From contig NZ_JAGPXE010000002.1 in NCBI RefSeq assembly GCF_018070075.1, positions 682,001 to 746,000 of the forward strand: 64,000 nt of DNA, in the 5' to 3' direction. This DNA is from Saccharopolyspora endophytica. Lineage in GTDB: Bacteria > Actinomycetota > Actinomycetes > Mycobacteriales > Pseudonocardiaceae. The stretch's first letter is position 1; each line of letters opens with the position of its first letter. The position numbers were made by a program, and so were the translations under genes. The notes below the pieces were generated by a model. It made no database searches, was not told the origin of the DNA, and worked only from the letters and a program-made list of their open reading frames with translations. This document shows positions 26,054-34,474 of the stretch, one piece after another.

Positions 26054-27207
26054 GACGTGCCGGCTCCCTCCGACTCGCGCCGGGCCAGGTTCTCGGCGAC
26101 CTCGGCCTCCCACGCCTGCACGGCGCGCGTGGTGTCCACCTCGAACTCGAAGCGGGAGGTCATCTCCTCGCTGACGTCCTCGACGTCCACGTAGAACTGG
26201 TCGTACCAGCGGCGGAGCTGGTAGACCGGCCCGTCCTCCTCGACCAGCAGCGGGTTGTCGATCCGGGACTTGTTCCGCCAGATCTCCACGTCCTGGAGGA
26301 ACCCGACGCCGAAGGACTTGGCGAACTTGCCCGCCACCATGTCGGCCTGCTCGTCGTCGAGACCGGGCAACTTCTTGACCGAAACGCCCCACTGGAGGAC
26401 GAAGCTCGTCGGCGAGATCGGGTAGTGGCAGTTGATGAGGTAGGCGTCGATCGGCGTGCCCTTGAACTCGGTCCACAGCCGGTTGATCATGTACGAGGGC
26501 CCGTAGTAGCTGGCTTCCGAGCGCAGCGTGGTGTCGTCGCCGGCGTAGTTGCCCTGCGAGGCGCCCACGTCGGGACGTCCGCGCGAGTGCAGGTGCTGGG
26601 TGGCGACGTGGCCCTCGAAGATGTTCTTGAAGTACGTCGGGAAGGCGAAGTGCACGTAGAAGAAGTGCGCCATGTCCACGACGTTGTCGATGATCTCGCG
26701 GCAGTTGGAGTTGTCGATCTGCACGCGGTCCCAGGTCCAGTTCGACCACTCGTCGGTGAAGACCTCGTCGATCCGCGGGATCGTGACCTCCGCGGGCGGC
26801 GGGTTGCCCTGCGGGTCGTGGTAGACGAACAGCTGCTTGTTCTCCTGCAGCGTCAGCCACGAGCGCGTGCGTGCGCGGCCGGGAACCCGCTTGGCGTAGG
26901 GGATGGAGGTGCAGCGGCCGTTGCCACCCCAGCGCCAGTCGTGGAAGGGGCAGGCAACCGAGTCGCCCTTGATCTCGCCCTGGGTGAGGTCGCCGCCCAT
27001 GTGCCTGCAGTAGCCGTCGAGCACGTGCAGCTCGCCCCGGCTGTCGGCGAAGACCACGAGCTTGGTGCCGAACGCGTGCACCGCGTGCGGCTTGCCGTCC
27101 TGGAACTCCTCGACGGGGCCCAGGCAGTGCCACCCCCGAGCGAACCGTTGTGGCGGGGCACCGGCATCGATCGTGCGCACCCCGTGCTCACGCTCCGTCC
27201 CGCTCAT
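26050..27207 (-). CDS. kshA: 3-ketosteroid 9-alpha-hydroxylase, Rieske oxygenase KshA
   Basis: A 385-residue Rieske non-haem iron oxygenase that hydroxylates C9 of 3-ketosteroids; with KstD this opens ring B. The Rieske [2Fe-2S] ligands are Cys67 and His69 (GYCRHMGG) and Cys86 and His89 (ACPFHDW). The mononuclear iron site is His181 and His186 in NVVDMAHFFYVHFAFP with a distal Asp near 306 (FLQDVEIW). Electrons come from KshB at 11172-12200. The ATG at 27207 has GGAGGG upstream. Two perfect KstR operators lie within the 110 bases before it. Confidence 0.95.
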   Translation of the reverse strand: MSGTEREHGVRTIDAGAPPQRFARGWHCLGPVEEFQDGKPHAVHAFGTKLVVFADSRGELHVLDGYCRHMGGDLTQGEIKGDSVACPFHDWRWGGNGRCTSIPYAKRVPGRARTRSWLTLQENKQLFVYHDPQGNPPPAEVTIPRIDEVFTDEWSNWTWDRVQIDNSNCREIIDNVVDMAHFFYVHFAFPTYFKNIFEGHVATQHLHSRGRPDVGASQGNYAGDDTTLRSEASYYGPSYMINRLWTEFKGTPIDAYLINCHYPISPTSFVLQWGVSVKKLPGLDDEQADMVAGKFAKSFGVGFLQDVEIWRNKSRIDNPLLVEEDGPVYQLRRWYDQFYVDVEDVSEEMTSRFEFEVDTTRAVQAWEAEVAENLARRESEGAGTS

Positions 27208-27237
27208 CGCGTCCCTCCATCAGTCATGTGTTGTATG

Positions 27238-27251
27238 TGAAACAGGTTATA
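27238..27251. promoter_or_regulatory. KstR operator of kshA, proximal
   Basis: TGAAACAGGTTATA, a full 8 of 8 match, identical to the kstD site. It ends 44 bases from the kshA start codon. Confidence 0.8.
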
Positions 27252-27302
27252 GGAATAGGGGTCGGCCACGCCATCTGTTGACGTTGCTCGATTGGAGGAA
27301 AT

Positions 27303-27316
27303 TAGAACAAGTTATA
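27303..27316. promoter_or_regulatory. KstR operator of kshA, distal, overlapping the fadD17 stop
   Basis: TAGAACAAGTTATA matches all 8 fixed positions. The TAA stop of fadD17 (27312-27314) lies inside it. Two sites 65 bases apart suggest cooperative repression. Confidence 0.75.
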
Positions 27317-28901
27317 GATTTTGAGGTCGGTAGGTGTCCTCGACGCGGCGCCACACCGGATCGCGAGTCCGGACGCCCTCCGCGGCGAGCTCGCGCTTGA
27401 GCACCTTGTGCGTGGAGGTCCGGGGCAGCTCGGACACCAGCCGGACGTAGCTCGGCCACTGCTTGGGCCCCAGATCCGCCTGCGCCGTCAGGAAGTCGTC
27501 CAGCGACGCCGGGTCGAACCCGTCGGTGGTGGTGATCGCCGCCATCACCGAATCACCCACCTCCGCCGGTCCCGCGTAGACAGCGACCTCCTGGATCTGG
27601 GGGTGGCGCAGCAGGATTCGCTCGATCGGTGCTGCGCCCAGGTTCTCGCCGTCCACCCGGAGCCAGTCGCTCGAACGCCCCGCGAAGTAGCAGAAGCCGT
27701 CCGCGTCGAGGTAGCCGAGGTCGCCGCTCCAGTACATGCCGTCGCGCATCCGCTCCGCGTCGGCCTCCGGCGCCCCGTAGTAGCCGGCGAACCAGCCGGG
27801 CCCGGTGGTGTTGACCAGCTCGCCGATCGCCGCCTCGCCGTTGAGCAGCAGGCCGGAGTCGTCGAACTCCGCCGCCGGGCAGGGCTTTCCGGTGTCCGGG
27901 TCGAAGACCGCGACACCGTCGGTGGCCTTGCCCAGCGCGCCCGGAGGGGTGTCCGCGGTGCGGGTGACCGCGATACCGCCCTCCGAGGAGCCGAAGCCGT
28001 CGACGACGTGGCAGCCGAAGCGCTCCGCGAAACGCGCGATGTCGCGCTGGTTGCCCTCGTTGCCGTAGACGACGCGCAGCGGGTTGTCGGCGTCGTCCGA
28101 TCTCGCCGGGGTGGCCAGCACGTAGGACAGCGGCGTGCCGACGTAGTTGGCGTAGGTCGCGCCGTAGCGCCGCACGTCCGGCAGGAAGCCGGAGGCCGAG
28201 AACTTCGGCCGCAGGGCCAGCGCCGCGCCCGCCGCCAGCCCGACCGACCAGCCCGCCATCAGGGCGTTGGAGTGGAACAGCGGCATCGAGACGTAGGCGA
28301 CGTCCTCGTCGCCGAGCCCGAAGCGCTCGGCCAGCATCCGGCCCGGGAAGGCGATCTTGGCGTGGGTGCAGCGCACCGCCTTCGGATCGCCCCCGGTGCC
28401 CGAGGTGAACACCAGGACCAGCAGGTCGTCGCCGCGGGCGGGCACCGGGTTCAGGGGCGCACCGGCGTGCCTGTCGAGCTCGCGGTGCCAGGATTCCAGC
28501 GCGAAGACCTCGATCCCGTCGAGGTCCAGGTCCTCCAGCAGCGGCGCGTAGGCGGCGTCGGCGAGCACGATCCGGCAGTCGGCCAGGCGGATGTCGCGTT
28601 CCAGCGCCGCGCCCCTGCGGGTCGGGTTGAGGCCGACCACCACCGAACCCGACAGCGCGGCACCGCCGAGCAGGAACGAGAACTCCGGGACGTTGTCCAG
28701 CAGCACGCCGATGTGCGGCGGCTCGCCGGAGGGCAGCAGCTCCCGCAGCAGCGCGGCGCGTTCCGCGCTGTGCCGGACGTGCTCGGCCCACGTCCACTCG
28801 CCGTCCTCGGTGCGCAGTCCCGGCCGGTGGTCGTCGGCCCTGGCCAGCAGCAGTTCGGTGACCGTCGGCATCACCTCCGGCCGCGACAGCGCCGAGCTCA
28901 T
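27312..28901 (-). CDS. fadD17: FadD17-type acyl-CoA synthetase
   Basis: A 529-residue ANL-family ligase expected to activate C24-branched or shortened steroid side-chain acids. VFTSGTGGDPKAVRCTH is the P-loop. Blocks such as YVSMPLFHSNALMAGW, RRYGATYANYVGTPLSYVLATP and DGFGSSEGGIAVTRT, and the end HKVLKRELAAEGV match my memory of FadD17. The ATG at 28901 overlaps the fadE27 stop by four bases. The order fadE26-fadE27-fadD17 is the same as in M. tuberculosis Rv3504-Rv3506. Confidence 0.92.
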   Translation of the reverse strand: MSSALSRPEVMPTVTELLLARADDHRPGLRTEDGEWTWAEHVRHSAERAALLRELLPSGEPPHIGVLLDNVPEFSFLLGGAALSGSVVVGLNPTRRGAALERDIRLADCRIVLADAAYAPLLEDLDLDGIEVFALESWHRELDRHAGAPLNPVPARGDDLLVLVFTSGTGGDPKAVRCTHAKIAFPGRMLAERFGLGDEDVAYVSMPLFHSNALMAGWSVGLAAGAALALRPKFSASGFLPDVRRYGATYANYVGTPLSYVLATPARSDDADNPLRVVYGNEGNQRDIARFAERFGCHVVDGFGSSEGGIAVTRTADTPPGALGKATDGVAVFDPDTGKPCPAAEFDDSGLLLNGEAAIGELVNTTGPGWFAGYYGAPEADAERMRDGMYWSGDLGYLDADGFCYFAGRSSDWLRVDGENLGAAPIERILLRHPQIQEVAVYAGPAEVGDSVMAAITTTDGFDPASLDDFLTAQADLGPKQWPSYVRLVSELPRTSTHKVLKRELAAEGVRTRDPVWRRVEDTYRPQNL

Positions 28902-29986
28902 CGCGCCGCCAGGCCCGCGCCGATCCGGCGCAGCTGCGCGGTCGCCCCGCCCAGCGCGAACTCGCCGCGCTTGGCGGCCACGAAGTAGCGGTGCAGCTCG
29001 TGGTCGACGTCGATGCCGACGCCGCCGTGCACGTGAACCGCCGTGTGCGCCAACCGGTGCCCGGCTTCGGCGGCCCAGAACTTCGCGGTGGCGGCCTCTT
29101 CCGCGCACGGCATGCCCTCGGAGGCCATCCAGGCGGCCTGCCAGAGGGTCAGCCGCGCGGCCTCCACGTCGATGAAGCCGTCGGCCAGCCGCTGCGCCAC
29201 GGCCTGGAAGGTGCCGATCGGACGGCCGAACTGCACCCGCTCCCCGGCGTAGGCGCTGGTGCGCTCCAACGCGCCGGAGAGCACGCCGACCTGCACCGCG
29301 CACACGCCGATCGTCGCTCGGACGATGAGCTGGTGCAGCGCTTCGGAACCGAGCACGTCGGCGTTGCTGATGCGGACGCCGGAGAGCTCCAACCAGCCCT
29401 CGCTGTCGCCGTCGACGATCTCCTGGCGCTGCATCCGCGCACCCGGGTCGCCGGGGCGGACCAGGAAGAGGCGCGGTCCGTCGGCGGTGGCGGCCGGGAC
29501 GAGCACGAGGTCGGCGATGGGGCCGGAGGGCACGGTGACCTTGGTGCCGGTGAGCACCCACTGGTCGCCGTCGCGCTCGGCGCGGGTGGCGGGGGAGTCC
29601 GGTGCGGCGCCGCCGTCCTCGGTCAGCGCGGCGGTGAGCACGACCTCGCCGCGAGCGGCGGGTTCGACCCAGCGCTGCCGGTGCTCGTCGGTGCCGAACT
29701 CGGCCAGCGTCGTGGCACCCATGGTGATCGACGGCAAGTAGGGCACGGGGGCCACCGCGCGGCCGATCTCGATCAGCACGCTGCACTGCTCCAGCAACCC
29801 GAAACCGCCGTCGGGCAGCGCCGCGGTGAGCACGTCGGCCTTGGCCAGCTCGGTCCACAGCGCGAGGTCGAAGCGGTCGTCCTGCGCGTCGATCTCGCGC
29901 AGCCGCTCGTTGGTGACCTTGTCACCGAGGATGCGCCCGACCAGCCCGGCCAGGTCCTCCTGGGCCTCGGTCAAGGTGAAATCCAT
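28898..29986 (-). CDS. fadE27: FadE27-type acyl-CoA dehydrogenase subunit (ChsE5-like)
   Basis: A 362-residue member of the acyl-CoA dehydrogenase family. Its partner FadE26 is encoded just upstream, and by family knowledge the two form an alpha2beta2 dehydrogenase acting on the steroid side chain. RVQFGRPIGTFQAVAQRLADG and HVHGGVGIDVDHELHRYFVAAK are FAD- and subunit-contact motifs. The N-terminus MDFTLTEAQEDLAGLVG is typical of FadE27. The ATG at 29986 follows GGAGGCG. It overlaps fadD17 and is 32 bases after fadE26. Confidence 0.9.
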   Translation of the reverse strand: MDFTLTEAQEDLAGLVGRILGDKVTNERLREIDAQDDRFDLALWTELAKADVLTAALPDGGFGLLEQCSVLIEIGRAVAPVPYLPSITMGATTLAEFGTDEHRQRWVEPAARGEVVLTAALTEDGGAAPDSPATRAERDGDQWVLTGTKVTVPSGPIADLVLVPAATADGPRLFLVRPGDPGARMQRQEIVDGDSEGWLELSGVRISNADVLGSEALHQLIVRATIGVCAVQVGVLSGALERTSAYAGERVQFGRPIGTFQAVAQRLADGFIDVEAARLTLWQAAWMASEGMPCAEEAATAKFWAAEAGHRLAHTAVHVHGGVGIDVDHELHRYFVAAKRGEFALGGATAQLRRIGAGLAAR

Positions 29987-30018
29987 GTCGCCTCCTGGGA
30001 GGTGGTGTGCGGGTGCGG

Positions 30019-31194
30019 TCAACGCTTCGCGGGGGGAAGGCCGAGGCCGACGGCGGCGATGATGTCGCGCTGCACCTCGTTCGTGCCGCCGCCGAAGGTG
30101 AGGATCAGCGCCGAGCGGTGCATCCGCTCGATCCGCCCGGCCAGCACCGCGCCCTTCGATCCGGAGCGGACGTAGCCCGAGGTGCCCAGCACCTCCATGA
30201 GCAGCCGGTAGGCCTCGGTGGCGAACTCGGTGCCGAAGACCTTCGTCGCCGACGCCGCGGCCGGGGCGGGGTGCTTCTCGGCGGTGGTGGCGATCTTCCA
30301 GTTCATCAGCTTCAGGAACTCCGCGCCGGCGTGCACCCGCGCGAGGTGCTGCTGCACCCACTCCTGGTCGATCACCCGCCGCCCGTCGGACAACCGGGTC
30401 TGCGCCGCCCAGTCCCGCACCTCCGAGAGCGCCAGCTGCAGCGGGGCGGCGGAGGTGAGCGCGACGCGCTCGTGGTTGAGCTGGTTGGTCACCAGCGGCC
30501 AGCCCTCGTTCTCGGTCCCCACCAGCGACGACGTCGGAACCCGCACGTCGGAGTAGTAGGTGGCGCTGGTCGTCGGTCCGGACACGGTGTGCACCGGGGT
30601 CCAGGAGAAGCCGGGGGAGGAGGTGGGCACGACGAGCACGCTGAGCCCGCGGTGCTTGCGCGCCTCGGGGTCGGTGCGGCAGGCCAGCCAGACGTAGTCG
30701 GCGTACTGGATGAGGCTGGTCCACATCTTCTGGCCGTTGATCACGTAGTCCTCGCCGTCGCGGACGGCGGTGGTGCGCAGCGAGGCCAGGTCGGTGCCCG
30801 CTTCGGGCTCGGAGTAGCCGATGGCGAAGTGGATCTCACCGGCGGCGATCTTGGGCAGGAAGTGGGACTTCTGCTCGTCGGTGCCGAACCGCATGATGGT
30901 CGGCGCGATGCTGTTGAGCGTCAGGAACGGGACCGGGGCGCCGGCGATGGCCGCCTCGTCGGTGAAGATCAGCTGCTCCAGCATGCTGCGGTTCTGCCCG
31001 CCGTACTCCTCGGGCCAGCCCAGTGCCAGCCAGCCGTCGGCCCCCATCTGCCGCACCAGCTGCTTGTAGGCGCCGCCGTCGCCGTAATCGCCCTGCGACA
31101 GCTCCTGGCGGAGCTCGGGCGTCATCAGATCGGCGAAGTAGGCGCGCAACTCCTCCCGCAGCTTCTCGTGCTCGGGCGTGTAGGCGATGCGCAT
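30019..31194 (-). CDS. fadE26: FadE26-type acyl-CoA dehydrogenase subunit (ChsE4-like)
   Basis: A 391-residue acyl-CoA dehydrogenase that oxidises the C25-branched steroid side-chain CoA together with FadE27. AIGYSEPEAGTDLASLRT is the FAD/substrate motif, and GQKMWTSLIQYADYVWLACRT and FGGGTNEVQRDIIA are family signatures. It starts at ATG 31194 after GGGAGG. It is the first gene of the fadE26-fadE27-fadD17 operon, with two KstR-type sites at 31222-31235 and 31300-31313 in its promoter. Confidence 0.92.
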   Translation of the reverse strand: MRIAYTPEHEKLREELRAYFADLMTPELRQELSQGDYGDGGAYKQLVRQMGADGWLALGWPEEYGGQNRSMLEQLIFTDEAAIAGAPVPFLTLNSIAPTIMRFGTDEQKSHFLPKIAAGEIHFAIGYSEPEAGTDLASLRTTAVRDGEDYVINGQKMWTSLIQYADYVWLACRTDPEARKHRGLSVLVVPTSSPGFSWTPVHTVSGPTTSATYYSDVRVPTSSLVGTENEGWPLVTNQLNHERVALTSAAPLQLALSEVRDWAAQTRLSDGRRVIDQEWVQQHLARVHAGAEFLKLMNWKIATTAEKHPAPAAASATKVFGTEFATEAYRLLMEVLGTSGYVRSGSKGAVLAGRIERMHRSALILTFGGGTNEVQRDIIAAVGLGLPPAKR

Positions 31195-31221
31195 GCATCC
31201 TCCCGGGGTGGTACGCGCTTG

Positions 31222-31235
31222 TGAAACACGTTTCT
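31222..31235. promoter_or_regulatory. KstR-type operator of fadE26, proximal
   Basis: TGAAACACGTTTCT has symmetrical GAAAC/GTTTC arms and 7 of 8 fixed positions. It is 28 bases upstream of the fadE26 start. Confidence 0.6.
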
Positions 31236-31299
31236 AAAATCATAGACCGGCGGTCACGATCTGGTCGAGACCAGGCGGTCACCGTCTCGCCATCAAAGG

Positions 31300-31313
31300 T
31301 GTAACGTGTTCTA
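31300..31313. promoter_or_regulatory. KstR operator of fadE26, distal
   Basis: TGTAACGTGTTCTA matches all 8 fixed positions of TNNAACNNGTTNNA. Confidence 0.75.
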
Positions 31314-31445
31314 AAAGCAAGGGTCGCAACTCGAGGTCGCGTCCGAATGGAGCAGTGACCGGGCTCCGGCTTCGCTCGTTGAAGGCCCGAGGGTTGGCGC
31401 GCTCGCGATCCCGTGACCCGAATGTGACCGAAAGGTCCCATTCGC

Positions 31446-31459
31446 TAGAACGCGTTTTC
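31446..31459. promoter_or_regulatory. KstR-type operator, mce4 side, distal
   Basis: TAGAACGCGTTTTC matches 7 of 8 fixed positions. Confidence 0.55.
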
Positions 31460-31533
31460 ATTTGTGGCGACTGGCTTCGAGACTGAATGTTCTGCGTAAT
31501 ACGCGCATCTGAACGCGGCACTTGATACTGAGC

Positions 31534-31547
31534 GAGAACACATTCTA
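31534..31547. promoter_or_regulatory. KstR-type site, mce4 side, proximal
   Basis: GAGAACACATTCTA keeps AGAA/TTCT symmetry with 6 of 8 fixed positions, 62 bases before the adh start. Confidence 0.45.
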
Positions 31548-31609
31548 GTGTGTGTTGGCTAACACCTCCCCGCGCCGTGGCGGGGGTCGATCCGGTGAGG
31601 AGCGTGCCG

Positions 31610-32704
31610 ATGAGGGCAGCCGTGCTGAAGCAGATCGGCGACCCCGAGCTCGACGTGCGCTCGGACGTGGCCACCGCCGAGGTGGGCCCCGACGAGGTGC
31701 GCGTGCGGGTCCGGGCGTCGGGCATCTGCCACAGCGACCTGTCGGCCATGAGCGGCGGACTGCCCGCGCTGGCCCCCGGGATCATGGGGCATGAGGGCGC
31801 CGGTGACGTGATCGCGGCAGGTGAGAGGGTCTCGCACCTCCGCGAGGGCGACCGCGTGGTGCTCTCCTTCGTGCCGCCGTGCAGCCGCTGCGCGGTCTGC
31901 CTGAACGGGCAGCCGCACCTGTGCGAGGTGCACACCGTCAACGCCTTCGTCTCGCCCCGCTTCGAGGTCGGCGGCGAGTCCGCCTTCGGCTTCGCCGGGT
32001 GCGGGACCTTCGCCGAAGAGCTCGTGATCCCGGCCGACGCCGCGGTCAAGGTCGACGACGACGTGCCCTACGAGGCCGCCGCGCTGATCGGCTGCGGCGT
32101 GCTGACCGGCGTCGGCGCGGTGCTCAACACCGCGCAGGTCGAGCCCGGGTCCACCGTGGTCGTCATCGGCTGCGGGGGCGTGGGGATCTCGGTCATCCAG
32201 GGAGCTCGGATCGCCGGTGCCTCGCGCATCGTCGCGGTCGACCCCGCGGTGGCCAAGCACGAGGCGGCGCTGCGCTTCGGCGCCACGCACGCCACCACGC
32301 CGGACGGGCTCGCCGAGGTCCGCGACGAGGTCACCGGCGGACGCGGTTTCGACTACGCCTTCGAGGTCGTGGGCCTGGCCGCGACCATCCGCGCGGCCTA
32401 CGACGCCGCTCGCCGCGGCGGCACCGCGGTGATCGTCGGAGCGGGCGGCGAGGAGCAGAAGGTCGAGTTCTCCGCCCAGGAGCTGTTCATCAACGAGAAG
32501 AACATCGTCCCCTCCTTCTACGGTTCGGCCGATCCGCGCCGGGACACCGGCCGGATGGTCGAGCTGTGGCGGGCGGGATTGCTGGACCTGGAAGGCATGA
32601 TCAGCCGGCGGCTGCCGCTGGCGGACATCAACGACGGGCTGGCCGCACTGCGCAGCGGGGACAACGCGGTGGTGCGCCAGATCGTCACTTTCGACCCGAG
32701 GTGA
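31610..32704 (+). CDS. Zinc-dependent alcohol dehydrogenase, first gene of the mce4 operon
   Basis: A 364-residue medium-chain dehydrogenase. The catalytic zinc ligands are in GICHSDLS and GIMGHEGAGDV, the structural-zinc lobe is CSRCAVCLNGQPHLC, and the NAD motif is GCGGVGISVIQGA. It may oxidise a side-chain alcohol, such as a C26 alcohol or a hydroxylated degradation product. ATG 31610 is used because GTGAGGAG precedes it; upstream in-frame ATGs lie within the operator region. It is followed after 7 bases by the hsd4A-like gene. Confidence 0.87.
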   Translation: MRAAVLKQIGDPELDVRSDVATAEVGPDEVRVRVRASGICHSDLSAMSGGLPALAPGIMGHEGAGDVIAAGERVSHLREGDRVVLSFVPPCSRCAVCLNGQPHLCEVHTVNAFVSPRFEVGGESAFGFAGCGTFAEELVIPADAAVKVDDDVPYEAAALIGCGVLTGVGAVLNTAQVEPGSTVVVIGCGGVGISVIQGARIAGASRIVAVDPAVAKHEAALRFGATHATTPDGLAEVRDEVTGGRGFDYAFEVVGLAATIRAAYDAARRGGTAVIVGAGGEEQKVEFSAQELFINEKNIVPSFYGSADPRRDTGRMVELWRAGLLDLEGMISRRLPLADINDGLAALRSGDNAVVRQIVTFDPR

Positions 32705-32711
32705 GGCGCAC

Positions 32712-33596
32712 GTGTCGAGTGTGGACGGAAAGGTAGCGATCGTCACCGGAGCCGGTGCGGGACTGGGGCGGGCCGAAGCGCTCGCGCTCGCTCGAGCCGG
32801 GGCGAACGTCGTGGTCAACGACGTCACCGACGCGGCGCACGCCGTGGTCTCCGAGATCGAGGAGATCGGCACCAAGGCGGTCGCCGTCGTCGGCGACGTC
32901 TCCGACTCCGACGTCTCCGCCCAGATGATGGCCGCCGCCACCGAACGCCTCGGCGGGCTGCACGTGGTGGTCAACAACGCCGGACTGCTCCGCGACCGGA
33001 TGCTGTTCAAGATGAGCGACCAGGAGTGGGACGACGTGCTGCGGGTGCACCTGCGCGGCCACTTCCTGCTCTCCCGCAACGCGACCGCGCACTGGCGCCA
33101 GGAGTACAAGGACACCGGGGCCACCTGCGGCAGCGTCATCAACACCGCATCCGAGGCGTTCTTGCTCGGCTCCGCGGGGCAGCCCAACTACGCCGCGGCC
33201 AAGGGCGGCATCGCCGCGCTGACCGTCTCCACCGCCCGCGCGATGTCGCGAATGGGCGTGCGCGCCAACGCGATCTGCCCGCGCGCCCGCACCGCGATGA
33301 CCGAGCAGACCTTCGGCGACGCCCCCGACCAGGGCGTGGACCCGATGTCGGTCGAGCACGTCGCCCCGCTGGTGGCCTACCTCGCCGGACCGTCCGCGAA
33401 GGACATCAGCGGGCAGGTCTTCGTGGTGCACAGCGGCACCGTCGCCCTGCTCGCGCCGCCCACCATCGAGCAGAAGTTCGCCGCACCCGGCGAGCTCTGG
33501 ACGCAGGAGGACCTGGAATCCGGCCTCGGCGCCTACTTCGCCGGCCGCGATCCCGAGAAGTCCTTCTCCGCCAACGACGTCCTCTCGATCCCGTAG
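32712..33596 (+). CDS. hsd4A: Hsd4A-like hydroxysteroid/hydroxyacyl dehydrogenase
   Basis: A 294-residue SDR. TGAGAGLGRAEALAL is the cofactor motif, VNNAGLLRDRMLFKMSDQEWDDV is typical of the MFE-2/17-beta-HSD4 group, and GQPNYAAAKGGIAALT carries the YxxxK pair. The position directly upstream of yrbE4A equals M. tuberculosis Rv3502c (hsd4A), an enzyme with 17-beta-hydroxysteroid and side-chain 3-hydroxyacyl-CoA dehydrogenase activity. The start is GTG 32712 with GAGGTGAGG upstream. Confidence 0.86.
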   Translation: MSSVDGKVAIVTGAGAGLGRAEALALARAGANVVVNDVTDAAHAVVSEIEEIGTKAVAVVGDVSDSDVSAQMMAAATERLGGLHVVVNNAGLLRDRMLFKMSDQEWDDVLRVHLRGHFLLSRNATAHWRQEYKDTGATCGSVINTASEAFLLGSAGQPNYAAAKGGIAALTVSTARAMSRMGVRANAICPRARTAMTEQTFGDAPDQGVDPMSVEHVAPLVAYLAGPSAKDISGQVFVVHSGTVALLAPPTIEQKFAAPGELWTQEDLESGLGAYFAGRDPEKSFSANDVLSIP

Positions 33597-33667
33597 CGAG
33601 CGTCGCCCACCCGCCGGGCTCCCAGGCGGCACGCAGAACCATTCCGTCAACGAGGCCGGGAGGAAGC

Positions 33668-33694
33668 ATGGGTATCCAGGAGCGGCGGTCATGA
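33668..33694 (+). CDS. Possible leader peptide coupled to yrbE4A
   Basis: An 8-residue frame (MGIQERRS) with its own strong ribosome site GGGAGGAAG. Its stop overlaps the yrbE4A start (ATGA). It also contains CAGGAG, the ribosome site for yrbE4A. It may couple translation, or be a chance frame. Confidence 0.3.
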   Translation: MGIQERRS

Positions 33695-34473
33695 GCGCGC
33701 CGGTCGCCGGAATCTCGACGGCCCTCGGCCACGTGGGCAAGATCGCCACGCTGGCCTGGGAAGTCGTGCGCCTCACGCCACGTCGGCCGTTCGCGGTGCG
33801 CGAGTGGATCCAGCAGGCGTGGTTCTTCGCCAGCGTGACGATCCTGCCGACCGCCATGGTGGCCATCCCGTTCGGCGCGGTGATCGCCATGCAGCTGGGT
33901 TCGCTGACCCAGCAGATCGGTGCCCAGTCGTTCACCGGCGCCGCCAGCGCGCTGGCGATCCTGCAGCAGGCCAGCCCGCTGATCACCGCGCTGCTGGTGG
34001 CCGGTGCGGGCGGTTCGGCGGTGTGCGCCGACATCGGCGCCCGGTCCATCCGCGAGGAGATCGACGCCATGGAGGTGCTGGGGATCTCGCCGATCCACCG
34101 GCTGATCGTGCCCAGGGTGCTCGGCGCGGTGCTGGTGTCGCTGCTGCTCAACGGCCTGGTCAGCGTCGTCGGCGTGCTCGGCGGCTACTTCTTCAACGTG
34201 ATCCTGCAGGGCGGCACGCCGGGCGCCTACCTGGCCAGCTTCAACGCGCTGGCCTCGCTGCCCGACATCTGGGTCAGCGAGATCAAGGCCGCCATCTACG
34301 GGTTCGTCGCCGGGGTCGTCGCCGCCTACCGGGGGCTCAACCCCACCGGCGGGCCCAAGGGCGTCGGGGACGCGGTCAACCAGGCGGTGGTCATCACGTT
34401 CCTGCTGCTGTTCATGATCAACCTGCTGGTCACGGGCATCTACCTGCAACTCGTGCCGCCGAAGGGCTTGTGA
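33691..34473 (+). CDS. yrbE4A: YrbE4A, MlaE-family permease of the Mce4 importer
   Basis: A 260-residue integral membrane protein, one of two permeases of the Mce4 steroid transporter in the plasma membrane. About five or six hydrophobic helices are visible. The conserved cytoplasmic stretch ICADIGARSIREEIDAME-like CADIGARSIREEIDAMEVLG is the coupling helix that contacts MceG. TGGPKGVGDAVNQAVV near the end is also family-typical. The start ATG 33691 has AGGAG 8 bases before it. Confidence 0.93.
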   Translation: MSAPVAGISTALGHVGKIATLAWEVVRLTPRRPFAVREWIQQAWFFASVTILPTAMVAIPFGAVIAMQLGSLTQQIGAQSFTGAASALAILQQASPLITALLVAGAGGSAVCADIGARSIREEIDAMEVLGISPIHRLIVPRVLGAVLVSLLLNGLVSVVGVLGGYFFNVILQGGTPGAYLASFNALASLPDIWVSEIKAAIYGFVAGVVAAYRGLNPTGGPKGVGDAVNQAVVITFLLLFMINLLVTGIYLQLVPPKGL

Positions 34474-34474
34474 G

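Larger units (their letters stand above)
31195..31609. other. Divergent control region between fadE26 and the mce4 operon
   Basis: 415 bases without a gene, holding four KstR-type sites (two near each flanking start). No open frame in it has a ribosome site. It therefore looks like the shared switch for side-chain oxidation and for Mce4 uptake. Confidence 0.7.

Noticed and set aside
27312-29858. Extension of fadD17 upstream to 848 codons
   Set aside because: The extra N-terminal part is out-of-frame fadE27 sequence. The ATG at 28901 gives the family length and overlaps the fadE27 stop in the usual way.
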